Notes under the pieces: model-generated | What the model was told of the DNA's origin: nothing | Seen by the model: the letters and a program-made list of their open reading frames with translations, nothing else | Databases searched by the model: none | Made by a program: the position numbers and the translations under genes | In this document: positions 43,056 to 51,678 of the stretch, one piece after another | Layout of the letters: each line of letters begins with the position of its first letter | Numbering within the stretch: the stretch's first letter is position 1 | Source: Rhizobium cauense | Lineage (GTDB): Bacteria > Pseudomonadota > Alphaproteobacteria > Rhizobiales > Rhizobiaceae | Direction: 5' to 3' | Length of the DNA stretch: 64,000 nt | NCBI RefSeq assembly: GCF_019511525.1 | Contig: NZ_JAEUAT010000012.1 | Span: 116,001-180,000, forward strand

Positions 43056-43229
43056 ATGACTGTTCAAGCTCATCTTGAGTCACTCCAGAAAAAGCATGTT
43101 GCTCTCGAGGAGGAGTTGCATACGCTGATGATATCCCCCTCTCGAAACGATAATGAAGTAGCTGAGTGCAAACGCAGAAAATTGCGGATCAAGGACGAGA
43201 TTGAGCGCCTTAAATCATCCTTCCATTGA
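43056..43229 (+). CDS. Second DUF465/YdcH-family small protein
   Basis: 57 residues from ATG 43056, with GGAAGGAAGG upstream. Coiled-coil: HLESLQKKHVALEEELHTLM then ECKRRKLRIKDEIERLKSS, again the DUF465 pattern. Head-to-head with the DUF465-purEK operon (229-base gap). A clear terminator follows. Confidence 0.88.
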   Translation: MTVQAHLESLQKKHVALEEELHTLMISPSRNDNEVAECKRRKLRIKDEIERLKSSFH

Positions 43230-43327
43230 GAAGGACGCATAAATTGCCGAGCGCGGTCCTAGGCGCGGAGGAAAGAAATCCAATTTCACCAACAGCTTAG
43301 ATGAGTTCGTGCTCAATACGCACATGT

Positions 43328-43364
43328 GCGCCGGTTCCGACGAAAGTCGTGAGCCGGCGCTTTT
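43328..43364 (+). terminator. Intrinsic terminator after second DUF465 gene
   Basis: GCGCCGG (43328-43334) and CCGGCGC (43354-43360) enclose an inner CGAC-GAAA-GTCG hairpin with a stable GNRA-type loop, followed by TTTT. Confidence 0.9.
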
Positions 43365-43380
43365 CATTTGAGCGGCCGGC

Positions 43381-43641
43381 CTACGCCCAGAACTGATCGA
43401 GCCAGAGATTGAGCTTGTCGAAGCCTCGGTTGTTAACCGCGTAGATACGCCGCGTGCCCTCTGCCGTTACAGAAACCAGATTGCAATCCAGCAGTGCCTT
43501 GAGGTGCTGCGACACGGCAGGGCGGCTAATCGGCAGCCCCTCGGCAAGCTCGTTCACGGTCTTCGGCGCGCGCCGGAGTTCCTCCAGCAGGAAGCGCCGG
43601 TGAGGGTCGGCTATCGCGGTGAAGGGATCCACGTTCGACAT
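43381..43641 (-). CDS. ArsR-family transcriptional regulator
   Basis: 86 residues, a single winged HTH: ADPHRRFLLEELRRAPKTVNELAEGLPISRPAVSQHLKALLDCNLV. It lacks the metal-binding CxC pair of ArsR, so it belongs to the metal-independent subgroup often linked to SRPBCC proteins. It is 69 bases downstream of the TSUP transporter stop on the same strand. Target unknown. Confidence 0.87.
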   Translation of the reverse strand: MSNVDPFTAIADPHRRFLLEELRRAPKTVNELAEGLPISRPAVSQHLKALLDCNLVSVTAEGTRRIYAVNNRGFDKLNLWLDQFWA

Positions 43642-43710
43642 GGCGAAAAAGCTACGTCAAACGGCGCAATCAGGCAAGGAAATTGTGCGGCGCAACGAAA
43701 CCCAAAATTG

Positions 43711-44475
43711 TCAGAAACCCAGGCCTTCCTTGGCGATCAATACGGCGGCGATGAGGGCCATTGCGTACATGAAGGGATAGAAAATCGCGGGCTTCATCCG
43801 GCGCACGCACCAGGCGCCGGCAATCGTCGCAAGCGGCGCAAATGGCAACAGCGTAGCCGAGGTGGCGAGGTTCTGGGTGTCGAGTTGGCCAAGCGCGAAG
43901 TAGGGAACGAGCTTGACGGCATTGAGGATCGCGAAAAAGCGGACGCTGGTGCCGGTATATTCTCGCGGCGGCATCTGCAGCGGCAGGGCGTAGATCTGGA
44001 AGGGTGCTCCGCCGGCATGCGCGACGAAGCTGCCGTAGCCCGACAAACTTCCCCAGATGGTTGCCAGCAATGGTCGCTGGTCATGGGGCGGCGTGTGCCG
44101 TCCGGCGCCGGGGCCGAAGTTGTTCCAGAAATAACGAAGGCAAAAGAGGATGGTGACGGCACCGATGACGACGCGCAGGACATTTCCCGGCACGAGGGCT
44201 GATGTCGCCCAGCCAAGTGCGATGCCAAAGAGGGCGCCGGGCAGCATTATCTTGAGCGTTGTCCAGTCGCCGTGCTTGCGCCAGATCACCAGCGAAATCA
44301 TGTCCATGAAGATGAGGATCGGCAACAGGATTGCAGCTGCCTGGACAGGCGAAACGACGAGAGCGAGAAACGGCAATCCGATCAGCGACAGCGCATCGCC
44401 CATGCCGCCTTTCGCAAGTCCGACCAGAATGACGGCGGGGACGGCGGCGTAATAAAATGACAGGTCCATCGGCAT
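43711..44475 (-). CDS. TSUP-family (TauE/SafE) transporter
   Basis: 254 residues with about seven or eight membrane helices. The N-terminal GLAKGGMGDALSLIGLPFLAL and the later GSLSGYGSFVAHAGGAPFQIY are the two TauE/SafE repeats. Members export sulfite or organosulfonates or move other anions; the substrate here is unknown. Divergent from the ThiE-like gene. Confidence 0.85.
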   Translation of the reverse strand: MPMDLSFYYAAVPAVILVGLAKGGMGDALSLIGLPFLALVVSPVQAAAILLPILIFMDMISLVIWRKHGDWTTLKIMLPGALFGIALGWATSALVPGNVLRVVIGAVTILFCLRYFWNNFGPGAGRHTPPHDQRPLLATIWGSLSGYGSFVAHAGGAPFQIYALPLQMPPREYTGTSVRFFAILNAVKLVPYFALGQLDTQNLATSATLLPFAPLATIAGAWCVRRMKPAIFYPFMYAMALIAAVLIAKEGLGF

Positions 44476-44583
44476 GCTTTTGAAAATCCTCCCCTTGCCA
44501 GCCCCGTCTAACGGAATTACTCACACAGGACGAGTGCAGATCGGCCGCAAAACGGCCTGTTCCGCTGTAAATGGAAAGAGTTC

Positions 44584-45237
44584 ATGACCGAACCCGAAAA
44601 TCGCTGCCGCCTAGTTCTGATCGTCCCCGATGTTGCCGATGCCGATGAGCAGGCAAAGATGGTCGGCGATGCCTTGAAGGGCGGTGATGTCGCCTCGGTG
44701 ATCGTGCCGCAATATGGTCTCAACGACGGCGAGTTCCAGAAGCATGCCGAGAAGCTGGTTCCAGTCATTCAGGATGCCGGCGCCGCCGCACTGCTTGCAG
44801 GCGATAGCCGCGTTGTCGGGCGCACCAAGGCGGATGGCCTGCACCTGACCGGTCCGGCTAGCGACATCGCCGAAGCGATCGACAAATATGCCGACAAGCT
44901 GATCGTCGGCGGTGGCAATGCCGCCGACCGGCACCATGCGCTGGAGATCGGCGAGGAGCGTCCTGACTACATCTTCTTCGGCAAGCTCGACGGCGATATC
45001 AAGCCGGAGGCGCACCCCAAGAACCTCGCCCTCGGGGAATGGTGGGCCTCGATGATCGAGATCCCGTGCATCGTCATGGGTGGTACGGATCCGGCGTCTG
45101 CACTGGCGGTCGCCGAGACGGGTGCGGAATTTGTCGCTCTGCGCCTCGCGGTTTTTGCGGACGCCGGTCGCGCACCGTCGGTTGTCGCTGAGGTGAATGC
45201 GCTCTTGGACGAAAAAGCGCCACGGTTTGAGGATTGA
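44584..45237 (+). CDS. ThiE/TenI-family thiamine phosphate synthase-like protein
   Basis: 217 residues. TIM-barrel of the thiamine monophosphate synthase family: AGDSRVVGRTKADGLHL (pyrophosphate segment), FFGKLDGDIK, and VMGGTDPASALAVAETGAEFVALR. The residues that contact the pyrimidine are less obvious and the protein is somewhat divergent, so it may be a paralogue rather than the main ThiE. AAAGAG precedes the start. Its end is about 11 bases before the Sel1-repeat gene. Confidence 0.75.
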   Translation: MTEPENRCRLVLIVPDVADADEQAKMVGDALKGGDVASVIVPQYGLNDGEFQKHAEKLVPVIQDAGAAALLAGDSRVVGRTKADGLHLTGPASDIAEAIDKYADKLIVGGGNAADRHHALEIGEERPDYIFFGKLDGDIKPEAHPKNLALGEWWASMIEIPCIVMGGTDPASALAVAETGAEFVALRLAVFADAGRAPSVVAEVNALLDEKAPRFED

Positions 45238-45247
45238 TATCGCGCTC

Positions 45248-46327
45248 ATGCCGATCCTGTCCCGCTCTCCGCGCGTTTATGCAGCCTTCGCCGCCATTCT
45301 GGCGGGGCTCACGCATGGCGCTTCGGCGCAGACGACTGACAACGTCGTCACGCGACCGCTTGTCACCGCTCCGGAGTCGTTGAAAACAGGGCGACCACAG
45401 GCAGACGGGACGGCACCTTCTACCGGCGTCGGCGTTTTCGACCGCATGGGTGCGAAGCTTCCCGACCTGCCGCCGGAAAAGGATTACAAGGGGCCGGTCG
45501 ATGAGGCTTACGGCGCCTATCAGCGGGGCTACTATCTGACCGCAATGGAAAAGGCTCTGCCCCGTGCGCAACTCGGCGATCCGGCTGCGCAGGCGCTTAT
45601 GGGCGAACTCCTGGCGGACGGGCTGGGCGTCAAGCGCGACATGAAGAACGCAGCCTTCTGGTACAGCAAGGGCGCGGAAGGCGGCGATCCCGCCGCTATG
45701 TTCAAGTATTCGCTGATGCTTATCGAAGGACGGTTCGTCAAGCGGGACAAGGCCAAGGCCGACGAATACATGCACAAGGCGGCGGATGCTGGAAACCCCT
45801 CGGCGCAGTTCAATTGGGGCCAGATCCTCACGGCCGACAATCCGGGTGACAAGGGCTTGAAGCTTGCACTGCCCTACTACGAGAAGGCTGCCGAACAGGG
45901 TATCGCCGACGCGCAGTATGCAGTGGCGGAGATTTATTCTTCGCTGCCGGATTTGCCGGAAGAAAAGAAGCAGCTGGCGCGCGAATGGATGGCACGCGCT
46001 GCGCATGCAGGCTACGATACGGCTCAGGTCGATCTCGGCATTTGGTTCGTCAACGGCAAAAACGGACCGCGCGATTTCACCAAGGGTTTCCAATGGTTGC
46101 GTCTTGCTGCCAATCGCGGCAACGTGGTCGCGCAGAACAAGCTCGCGCACCTCTATATCAATGCGCTCGGAACCAAGCCGGATCCGATCGAGGCGGCAAA
46201 GTGGTATGTGCTGTCACGTCGCGCCGGCCTGCCGGACCCGGCGCTTGAAGATTTCTATCTCGGTATCGAGGAAAGCCAGCAGAAGGCGGCAATCGATGCC
46301 GCCAACAAGTTCCGCCGGCTCCAGTGA
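45248..46327 (+). CDS. Periplasmic Sel1-repeat protein
   Basis: 359 residues from ATG 45248 (TTG at 45227 is possible). Signal peptide at 1-27 (VYAAFAAILAGLTHGASAQ). Six or so Sel1-like repeats from about 95 to 345 (DPAAQALMGELLADGLGVKRD; NPSAQFNWGQIL; YDTAQVDLGIWFVNG; NVVAQNKLAHLYINALG). Sel1 proteins are adaptors that bind partners in the envelope. Converges on the degenerate receptor gene with one base between. Confidence 0.85.
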   Translation: MPILSRSPRVYAAFAAILAGLTHGASAQTTDNVVTRPLVTAPESLKTGRPQADGTAPSTGVGVFDRMGAKLPDLPPEKDYKGPVDEAYGAYQRGYYLTAMEKALPRAQLGDPAAQALMGELLADGLGVKRDMKNAAFWYSKGAEGGDPAAMFKYSLMLIEGRFVKRDKAKADEYMHKAADAGNPSAQFNWGQILTADNPGDKGLKLALPYYEKAAEQGIADAQYAVAEIYSSLPDLPEEKKQLAREWMARAAHAGYDTAQVDLGIWFVNGKNGPRDFTKGFQWLRLAANRGNVVAQNKLAHLYINALGTKPDPIEAAKWYVLSRRAGLPDPALEDFYLGIEESQQKAAIDAANKFRRLQ

Positions 46328-46328
46328 C

Positions 46329-48062
46329 CTAGAAGAGTGCGTCGGCGAAGAGGTCTTCGTCGTCCTCGGCCTTCGCGGTCTCGACGACTGCTGCCACGGG
46401 TTCCTCAGTGGCGGGAATGATGTCGCGGTGGACATTCCGTTCCTGCACCATGGTGTAGAGCTTGAAGATCTTCCGGTCGAGCGGTGCGACCAGGTCCGAA
46501 ATATCCGATATGTCCGCGATCTCGGCGCCGGCCACGTCCTCCAGAACGTCCGCGCAGCGCGCGAGAACATCGCCCAGGTCACGCTGGAAATCCAGTTTGC
46601 CGATCAGCAGGCTTATTTTGCTTGCGACTTCGCGGCCATGCTCGGAAAGAACCTTGAGTTCGTCTTCCATCGTGTCTGCCGCTGCGCGGATGCTGGCGAC
46701 AGCCGACGTGAGGTTTTCGCCGAGACCACCGCCATTCTGTGTGCTGGCCGGCGCAATCCGACCGGCTGCCGCTTCGAGCGCCGGGAGACCGTTGACGATC
46801 GCATCGGCCGACTCGTCGAGCTTGCCGGCAAATATCCGCAGTTCGGCCGTGACGACGTTAATCGACTTGCCTTCTTCCCCGAGACGGCTGCAGCGCAGGT
46901 TGGTGTTCAACGCCATGTAGTTGATGTCGGTCTTGACGGCGCGGATATTGCCGATCGCTTCCAGAAGCTTGGCAGCCGTGCCGAGGGTCGAGTGACTGAC
47001 CTGATCGGCCTGCCGGGTGGCTTCGTCCACCTGCTTGACGATTTCATGTGCAGCGGAAACGCTGGATTCCAAGGCACGCATGAAATTGCCCTGACCGCCA
47101 CCACTCATTTGATCGCGCAGGCGTAGAATTTCCTGTGTGTCCTGGCCGAAGCTCGCGATCGTGTCCACGACGCTGCGGGAGTCGCGATGGAAGTCCTTGC
47201 ACATGTCGCTCATCTGCGCGGCGGTCAGATGATGGACGACGTTCTGCAGGCGCTGGCGTGCGTCTGCATCGAGCCTGCGTCCGTCTTCCCCATCCAGAAA
47301 TTCATCGAGCAGGACAAAGGTGCTTTGGACATGTTCGATGCGTTGGCGGGTGATGTCACCGACCTGTAGGGCCGACAGCGTCGCGGCCACCTTGCTCTGG
47401 ATGCCGCGGGCAATAGCCGAGACATCGCGGGCAATGGCCGCCAGGTTCTGTCGGTGGCTCGCGATTTGTCGGGCGTCGTCCTGCAAGGCACGGGCAACCT
47501 CGGGAACCGTCTCCGAATAACTGCGGGCGACGGACGCACCGAAGCTCAGGGCGATTTTGACTTCCTTCTCGAGGCTGTCGAGGTGCGCGGCGAAGCCATT
47601 GACCTCGGCAGTGCCCGAAGAGATGCGCTCAAGGATTTCCTGGGCGAAGCCGGCGAATTCGGGAAGGCCGGCGCCGGTGATCTTCACAGTCACGGCGAAG
47701 GTACGCAGATAGCGCATCGTCTCCTGCATGTCGGTGACATGCTTGCGCAGTGAATAGCCGGTGTCTGCCAGCGACGAAAGCGCATCCTGGCGCGCCTGCT
47801 CGGAACTCGGCAGATCGGTCAGGCTTTGCACCGTCGAGCGCAGATCCGCGCCGGTATCGCCGGACTCGTTGGCATCCAGCACCTTTGTCACATTGTCGAG
47901 TGAATTCAACAGGCGGTTGAGAACGTCCATGACGGAAAGCAGCACTGTGCCACCTTCGAGAAAGCGCTCTTCGACCTGGCTGCGCGCCGCTTCAAGCGTG
48001 TCGTTGATTCCCGATTCGGAACCCTGGAATGCGGTAAGTGCCGATGTCGCCCCGTTTGTCAC
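46329..48062 (-). CDS. Soluble receptor-like protein with degenerate chemotaxis signalling hairpin
   Basis: 577 residues from a GTG at 48062, with AAGGAAATAAC upstream. No membrane segment or signal peptide. Almost all predicted helical coiled coil. Near residue 420 the segment DINYMALNTNLRCSRLGEEG aligns with the receptor tip TDLLALNAAVEAARAGEHG of the nearby chemoreceptors, keeping ALN and the GE-G turn but changing the Glu/Ala core, and is followed by INVVTAELRIFAG in place of FAVVASEVRKLAE. Another segment near 270 (ALQVGDITRQRIEHVQ) and a late QRDLGDVLARCADVLEDVA resemble chemotaxis phosphatase-like or receptor helices. Divergent from the STAS-cheYAW operon, so probably a partner of that array. 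Its role is not known. Confidence 0.75.
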   Translation of the reverse strand: MTNGATSALTAFQGSESGINDTLEAARSQVEERFLEGGTVLLSVMDVLNRLLNSLDNVTKVLDANESGDTGADLRSTVQSLTDLPSSEQARQDALSSLADTGYSLRKHVTDMQETMRYLRTFAVTVKITGAGLPEFAGFAQEILERISSGTAEVNGFAAHLDSLEKEVKIALSFGASVARSYSETVPEVARALQDDARQIASHRQNLAAIARDVSAIARGIQSKVAATLSALQVGDITRQRIEHVQSTFVLLDEFLDGEDGRRLDADARQRLQNVVHHLTAAQMSDMCKDFHRDSRSVVDTIASFGQDTQEILRLRDQMSGGGQGNFMRALESSVSAAHEIVKQVDEATRQADQVSHSTLGTAAKLLEAIGNIRAVKTDINYMALNTNLRCSRLGEEGKSINVVTAELRIFAGKLDESADAIVNGLPALEAAAGRIAPASTQNGGGLGENLTSAVASIRAAADTMEDELKVLSEHGREVASKISLLIGKLDFQRDLGDVLARCADVLEDVAGAEIADISDISDLVAPLDRKIFKLYTMVQERNVHRDIIPATEEPVAAVVETAKAEDDEDLFADALF

Positions 48063-48404
48063 GTTATTTCCTTTACTTATAACACTGGCAATTTCGACTC
48101 CGTTTCTAGGGGCTGGACGGAAACAGCGGGTAAACGCCGCGGGACTCGTCAATGTTGTGCTTAACGGGTTGTGAAAATCTCGACACTCAGCACTGCGAAA
48201 ATAGATGCTTTCGATATTTCCATATGAAAAACAATATCTTATTTAACGAAAATCGCCCTCAATGTAAGTTTTATCGGGTAATAATTCAGGGAGTCTGGAC
48301 ACGTCGCAATTGTACCCCGGCACCGTCAAACTTTACCCCCTGTTAAGCCTGTCGTGAGAGTCCTCTTGTAGTCAAAAAGTATTTCTTCATTGCCGGAGGC
48401 CGCG
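48063..48404. promoter_or_regulatory. AT-rich divergent control region of the chemosensory locus
   Basis: 342 bases without a gene between the soluble receptor-like gene and the STAS gene. The centre (about 48180-48290) is much more AT-rich than its surroundings. No exact promoter, sigma-54 site or long palindrome could be assigned by eye. Confidence 0.5.
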
Positions 48405-48734
48405 TTGAGCGTAAATGGCCAATATACAGAATCGATTTCCCTGTCAGATTCTTTGATAATCAGGAATATCTCGGCTCTTTACTCGAGTATTTCTTCCGAA
48501 ATCGATAGTAATAACGCGATTATTATCGATATTCCCGAGCATGCCGAAGCGGATCTGAGTTTCATTCAGCTTATCGAGTCCGCCCGTCGCCACGCCAAGG
48601 CACAAGGCAAGTCGATCGCGCTCTCCTCGCCTGCCACGGGACAAATTCTGAAGGTGCTTGAGGGTGCTGGCTTCATCGAAGCGTTCAACCCTGACGACGC
48701 TAAATTCTGGTTGCATAAAGAGGTGACGCCATGA
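48405..48734 (+). CDS. STAS-domain protein
   Basis: 109 residues from a TTG at 48405, with GGAGG five bases upstream; an earlier TTG at 48390 would overlap that site. One STAS domain (AIIIDIPEHAEADLSFIQLIESARRHAK, ALSSPATGQILKVLEGAGF). The Ser in ADLSFIQ aligns with the position phosphorylated in anti-sigma-factor antagonists. It heads the chemosensory operon and its stop overlaps cheY by 4 bases. Its first half uses many AT-rich codons, unlike the following genes. Confidence 0.85.
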   Translation: MSVNGQYTESISLSDSLIIRNISALYSSISSEIDSNNAIIIDIPEHAEADLSFIQLIESARRHAKAQGKSIALSSPATGQILKVLEGAGFIEAFNPDDAKFWLHKEVTP

Positions 48735-49099
48735 GCGCAAACATTCTGACAGTTGACGATTCCGCAAGCATCCGGCTGACGACGAAGGTCACGCTGACGA
48801 ACGCCGGCTACGCCGTGACCGAAGCGGTCAACGGCGCCGAAGGGCTGGCGACCGCCAAGTCGGCGCACTTCGATCTGATCGTCACCGATCTGAACATGCC
48901 TGTCATGGACGGCCTGACAATGATCGAGGAGCTTCGCAAGCTTCCGACGCACACGGGCGTACCGATCATCTTTCTGACGACGGAGTCTGATGCCGATCTG
49001 AAGGCTCGTGCCAAGGCGGCGGGTGCCACCGGCTGGCTGACCAAGCCTTTCGATCCTGAGAACCTAGTGAAAATTGTCAGAAAGGTGCTCGGCAAATGA
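48731..49099 (+). CDS. cheY: CheY-like response regulator
   Basis: 122 residues, receiver domain only. D9-D10 acidic pair, phospho-acceptor D53 (VTDLNMPVMDG), T83/T84 and K105 (LTKPF) are all present. Overlaps the STAS gene and cheA by 4 bases each. With no flagellar genes nearby, whether it acts on the motor or on another output is open. Confidence 0.93.
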   Translation: MSANILTVDDSASIRLTTKVTLTNAGYAVTEAVNGAEGLATAKSAHFDLIVTDLNMPVMDGLTMIEELRKLPTHTGVPIIFLTTESDADLKARAKAAGATGWLTKPFDPENLVKIVRKVLGK

Positions 49100-51156
49100 G
49101 TACGCTCGACCCCGTTGCGGTCTTCCGGATGGAGGCGGCCGAGTGCCTCGAGACGATAGAGGCCGGCCTATTGGACCTGACGCATCAGCTCGATGACAAG
49201 GATCTGGTGGACGCCGTATTCCGGGGTCTGCATACTCTCAAGGGCTCGGGCGCGATGTTCGGCTTCGAGGCGCTTGCGGCCTTCACCCATCATTGTGAAA
49301 CGGCCTTCGACAGGGTTCGAAAGGGCGAGGTTCCGGCAACTGCCGAACTCGTTGCGGCGGTTCTTGCCGCACAGGATCACATGCGGGCGCTCGTCGACCG
49401 GCCAGACGCCGATCACGGCGATACAGGGCAGAAGCTTCTTGCGCAGTTGCAGGCAGCGGTCGGCGGCAAAGGCGGTACGACGGCAGGCGCGGCTTCGGCT
49501 CCTGTATCAACGCCAGCGGTACTGGCCCCGGCAAAGAAAGCCACCACGTGGCGCATCCGCTTCGGCCTTCCATCGAATGCGATGGCAAACGGCACCAATC
49601 CGCTCGGGCTTCTCGATGAGTTGCGCGATCTCGGCGAGTGCTCGATACGAGCCAATACCGCAGCCGTTCCACCGCTCGGCGAGCTAGTGCCGACGGAGCT
49701 TTATGTCTCCTGGGATGTTGTGCTGACGAGCGAGCAGGACCGCTCTGCGATCGACGACGTATTCATCTTCGTAATGGACGATATGGAACTCGACGTTCAG
49801 GAAATCGATGCTCCGGTCGCAGACAGCACAGCGAAGGAGCCGGTTGCCGCTTCCGTGGTTGCCTTGCCGGTCGAACCGATTGCGGCGGCTCCGATTGTCG
49901 AACCAGACTTCAAGCCTGTCGAGGCCGTACCAGTGAAGCGTGATGCGCCAACTCCGGCTGTCGATCATCGCCAGGCGAAGGCCGCCGAGAACGTCCGCGT
50001 TCCGGCCGAACGCCTCGACGAACTCATGGATCGTGTCGGGGAGCTCGTCATTGCGCAGTCGCGCCTCAGCCAGCTTGCCAGCGCCAGCGCCGATATTGCC
50101 TTGCGGTCTGTCTCGGAAGAGATCGAGCGTCTGTCCGGCGAACTGCGCGACACGATGATGGTGTTGCGCATGGTGCCGGTCGCCACCCTGTTCTCGCGCT
50201 TCCGCCGCCTCGTTCATGATCTGGCGCGCGAAACCGGGAAGGTGATCGAGCTTGTGACGGAAGGCGAAAGCACCGAAGTCGACAAGACCGTGATCGAGCG
50301 TCTCGCCGATCCGTTGGTGCATCTGGTGCGCAACTCTATCGATCACGGCCTGGAAACACCGCAGGACCGCCTTGCGGCGGGCAAGTCGGAAGCCGGGACC
50401 GTGACCCTGTCCGCCCGTCAGGCTGGCGGTGAGGTGATCATCTCGATCAAGGACGACGGTCGCGGCATCAATCGCGATCGGGTTCGCGCCAAGGCGGAAT
50501 CTTCCGGCCTGATCGCGCCCGGACAGCCGCTTTCGGACTCCGAGTTGCTGCAGCTCATCTTCGCGCCTGGCTTCTCCACGGCTGCGCAGATCACCAATCT
50601 CTCCGGCCGTGGCGTCGGCATGGACGTTGTCAAGAAGACAGTCGAAGCGCTTCGCGGCGCGATCGATGTCGAAAGCGTGCCGGGGCAGGGATCGGAGGTC
50701 TCGCTTCGCATCCCGCTGACGCTGGCGATCATCGACGGTCTGCTGGTTCGGGTCGGCTCGGGCCGCTACGTGATCCCGCTTTCGGCCGTAGAGGAATGCC
50801 TTGAACTCTCGCTCGAAGAGGATCTGCGTTCGCGCGGTCGCAGCTTCATTTCGCTGCGCGACAGCCTGGTTCCCTTCCTCCGCCTGCGGGACCTCTTCCG
50901 CACCGGAACGAAGCCTGACGTGCATCAGAAGGTCGTGGTGATCTCGACCGGCACGGAGCGCGTCGGCCTGGTCGTCGACCAGATCATCGGCGACCACCAG
51001 ACAGTCATCAAGTCGATGTCCAAGCTCCACAACGACGTACAAACCTTCTCGGGGGCGACGATCCTCGGTGACGGCAGTGTCGCTCTAATTCTTGACGTCG
51101 GCCATCTCGTGGCCGCCGGGCAGCAGCAGGAAACGCAAATGAGGGCGGCGGGATGA
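49096..51156 (+). CDS. cheA: Chemotaxis histidine kinase CheA
   Basis: 686 residues. HPt domain at 1-110 with the phospho-His at 46 (RGLHTLKGSGAMFG). At about 150-235 a domain beginning TWRIRFGLPSNAMANGTNPL occupies the P2 place but does not look like the E. coli CheY-binding P2. A disordered linker follows, then the dimerisation helices (about 300-360), HATPase (HLVRNSIDHGLETP, DDGRGINRD, LSGRGVGMDVVK) and the CheW-like SH3 domain (about 550-680). All kinase motifs are intact. Overlaps both neighbours by 4 bases. Confidence 0.96.
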   Translation: MSTLDPVAVFRMEAAECLETIEAGLLDLTHQLDDKDLVDAVFRGLHTLKGSGAMFGFEALAAFTHHCETAFDRVRKGEVPATAELVAAVLAAQDHMRALVDRPDADHGDTGQKLLAQLQAAVGGKGGTTAGAASAPVSTPAVLAPAKKATTWRIRFGLPSNAMANGTNPLGLLDELRDLGECSIRANTAAVPPLGELVPTELYVSWDVVLTSEQDRSAIDDVFIFVMDDMELDVQEIDAPVADSTAKEPVAASVVALPVEPIAAAPIVEPDFKPVEAVPVKRDAPTPAVDHRQAKAAENVRVPAERLDELMDRVGELVIAQSRLSQLASASADIALRSVSEEIERLSGELRDTMMVLRMVPVATLFSRFRRLVHDLARETGKVIELVTEGESTEVDKTVIERLADPLVHLVRNSIDHGLETPQDRLAAGKSEAGTVTLSARQAGGEVIISIKDDGRGINRDRVRAKAESSGLIAPGQPLSDSELLQLIFAPGFSTAAQITNLSGRGVGMDVVKKTVEALRGAIDVESVPGQGSEVSLRIPLTLAIIDGLLVRVGSGRYVIPLSAVEECLELSLEEDLRSRGRSFISLRDSLVPFLRLRDLFRTGTKPDVHQKVVVISTGTERVGLVVDQIIGDHQTVIKSMSKLHNDVQTFSGATILGDGSVALILDVGHLVAAGQQQETQMRAAG

Positions 51157-51656
51157 GCGCGGCAGCAGAAAAGTTCGACAGCCATTGGGACTACGCCGAC
51201 GAAGTTGAAGTTCTTACCTTCGACATGAACGGCGAAACGTTCGCGCTGGAAGCGGTGATTGTGCAGGAAATCCTCGATCTCCTGCCGGAAACCGCAGTGC
51301 CGGGCGCTCAGCCCTTCGTCGCAAGCGTCATCAATTTCCGCGGCAAGGTCATTCCGCTTGCCGACCTGCGACTTGCCTTCGGCATGGAGGCGACGGAGGC
51401 GACGATCGACAGCCGGATCATCGTGATCGAAGTCGACCTGCAGGGCGAGGCGACGTTGGTTGGCTTGCGAACCGACAAAGTCAACGAGGTCACGACGCTG
51501 ACCCAGGCGGCCAGCGAGCCGCCGCCAAGCGTCGGCATGCGCTGGCGTGCCGACTACATCAACTGCCTCGTCAAGCGCGGAGGCGAATTCATCATCCTTC
51601 CGAACCTGCAGGCGATTTTCTCATCGCGGCACGACACATCGGGCGCGGGCAACTAG
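51153..51656 (+). CDS. cheW: Chemotaxis adaptor CheW (first copy)
   Basis: 167 residues. Single CheW domain (VLTFDMNGETFALEAVIVQEILDLL; SVINFRGKVIPLADLRLAFG; LRTDKVNEVTTL). Couples CheA to receptors. Starts in the cheA stop (ATGA). Only about 25% similar by eye to the second CheW at 55364, so the two may serve different receptors. Confidence 0.93.
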   Translation: MSAAAEKFDSHWDYADEVEVLTFDMNGETFALEAVIVQEILDLLPETAVPGAQPFVASVINFRGKVIPLADLRLAFGMEATEATIDSRIIVIEVDLQGEATLVGLRTDKVNEVTTLTQAASEPPPSVGMRWRADYINCLVKRGGEFIILPNLQAIFSSRHDTSGAGN

Positions 51657-51678
51657 CCGGTCATCTAAGGGGTTAAAG

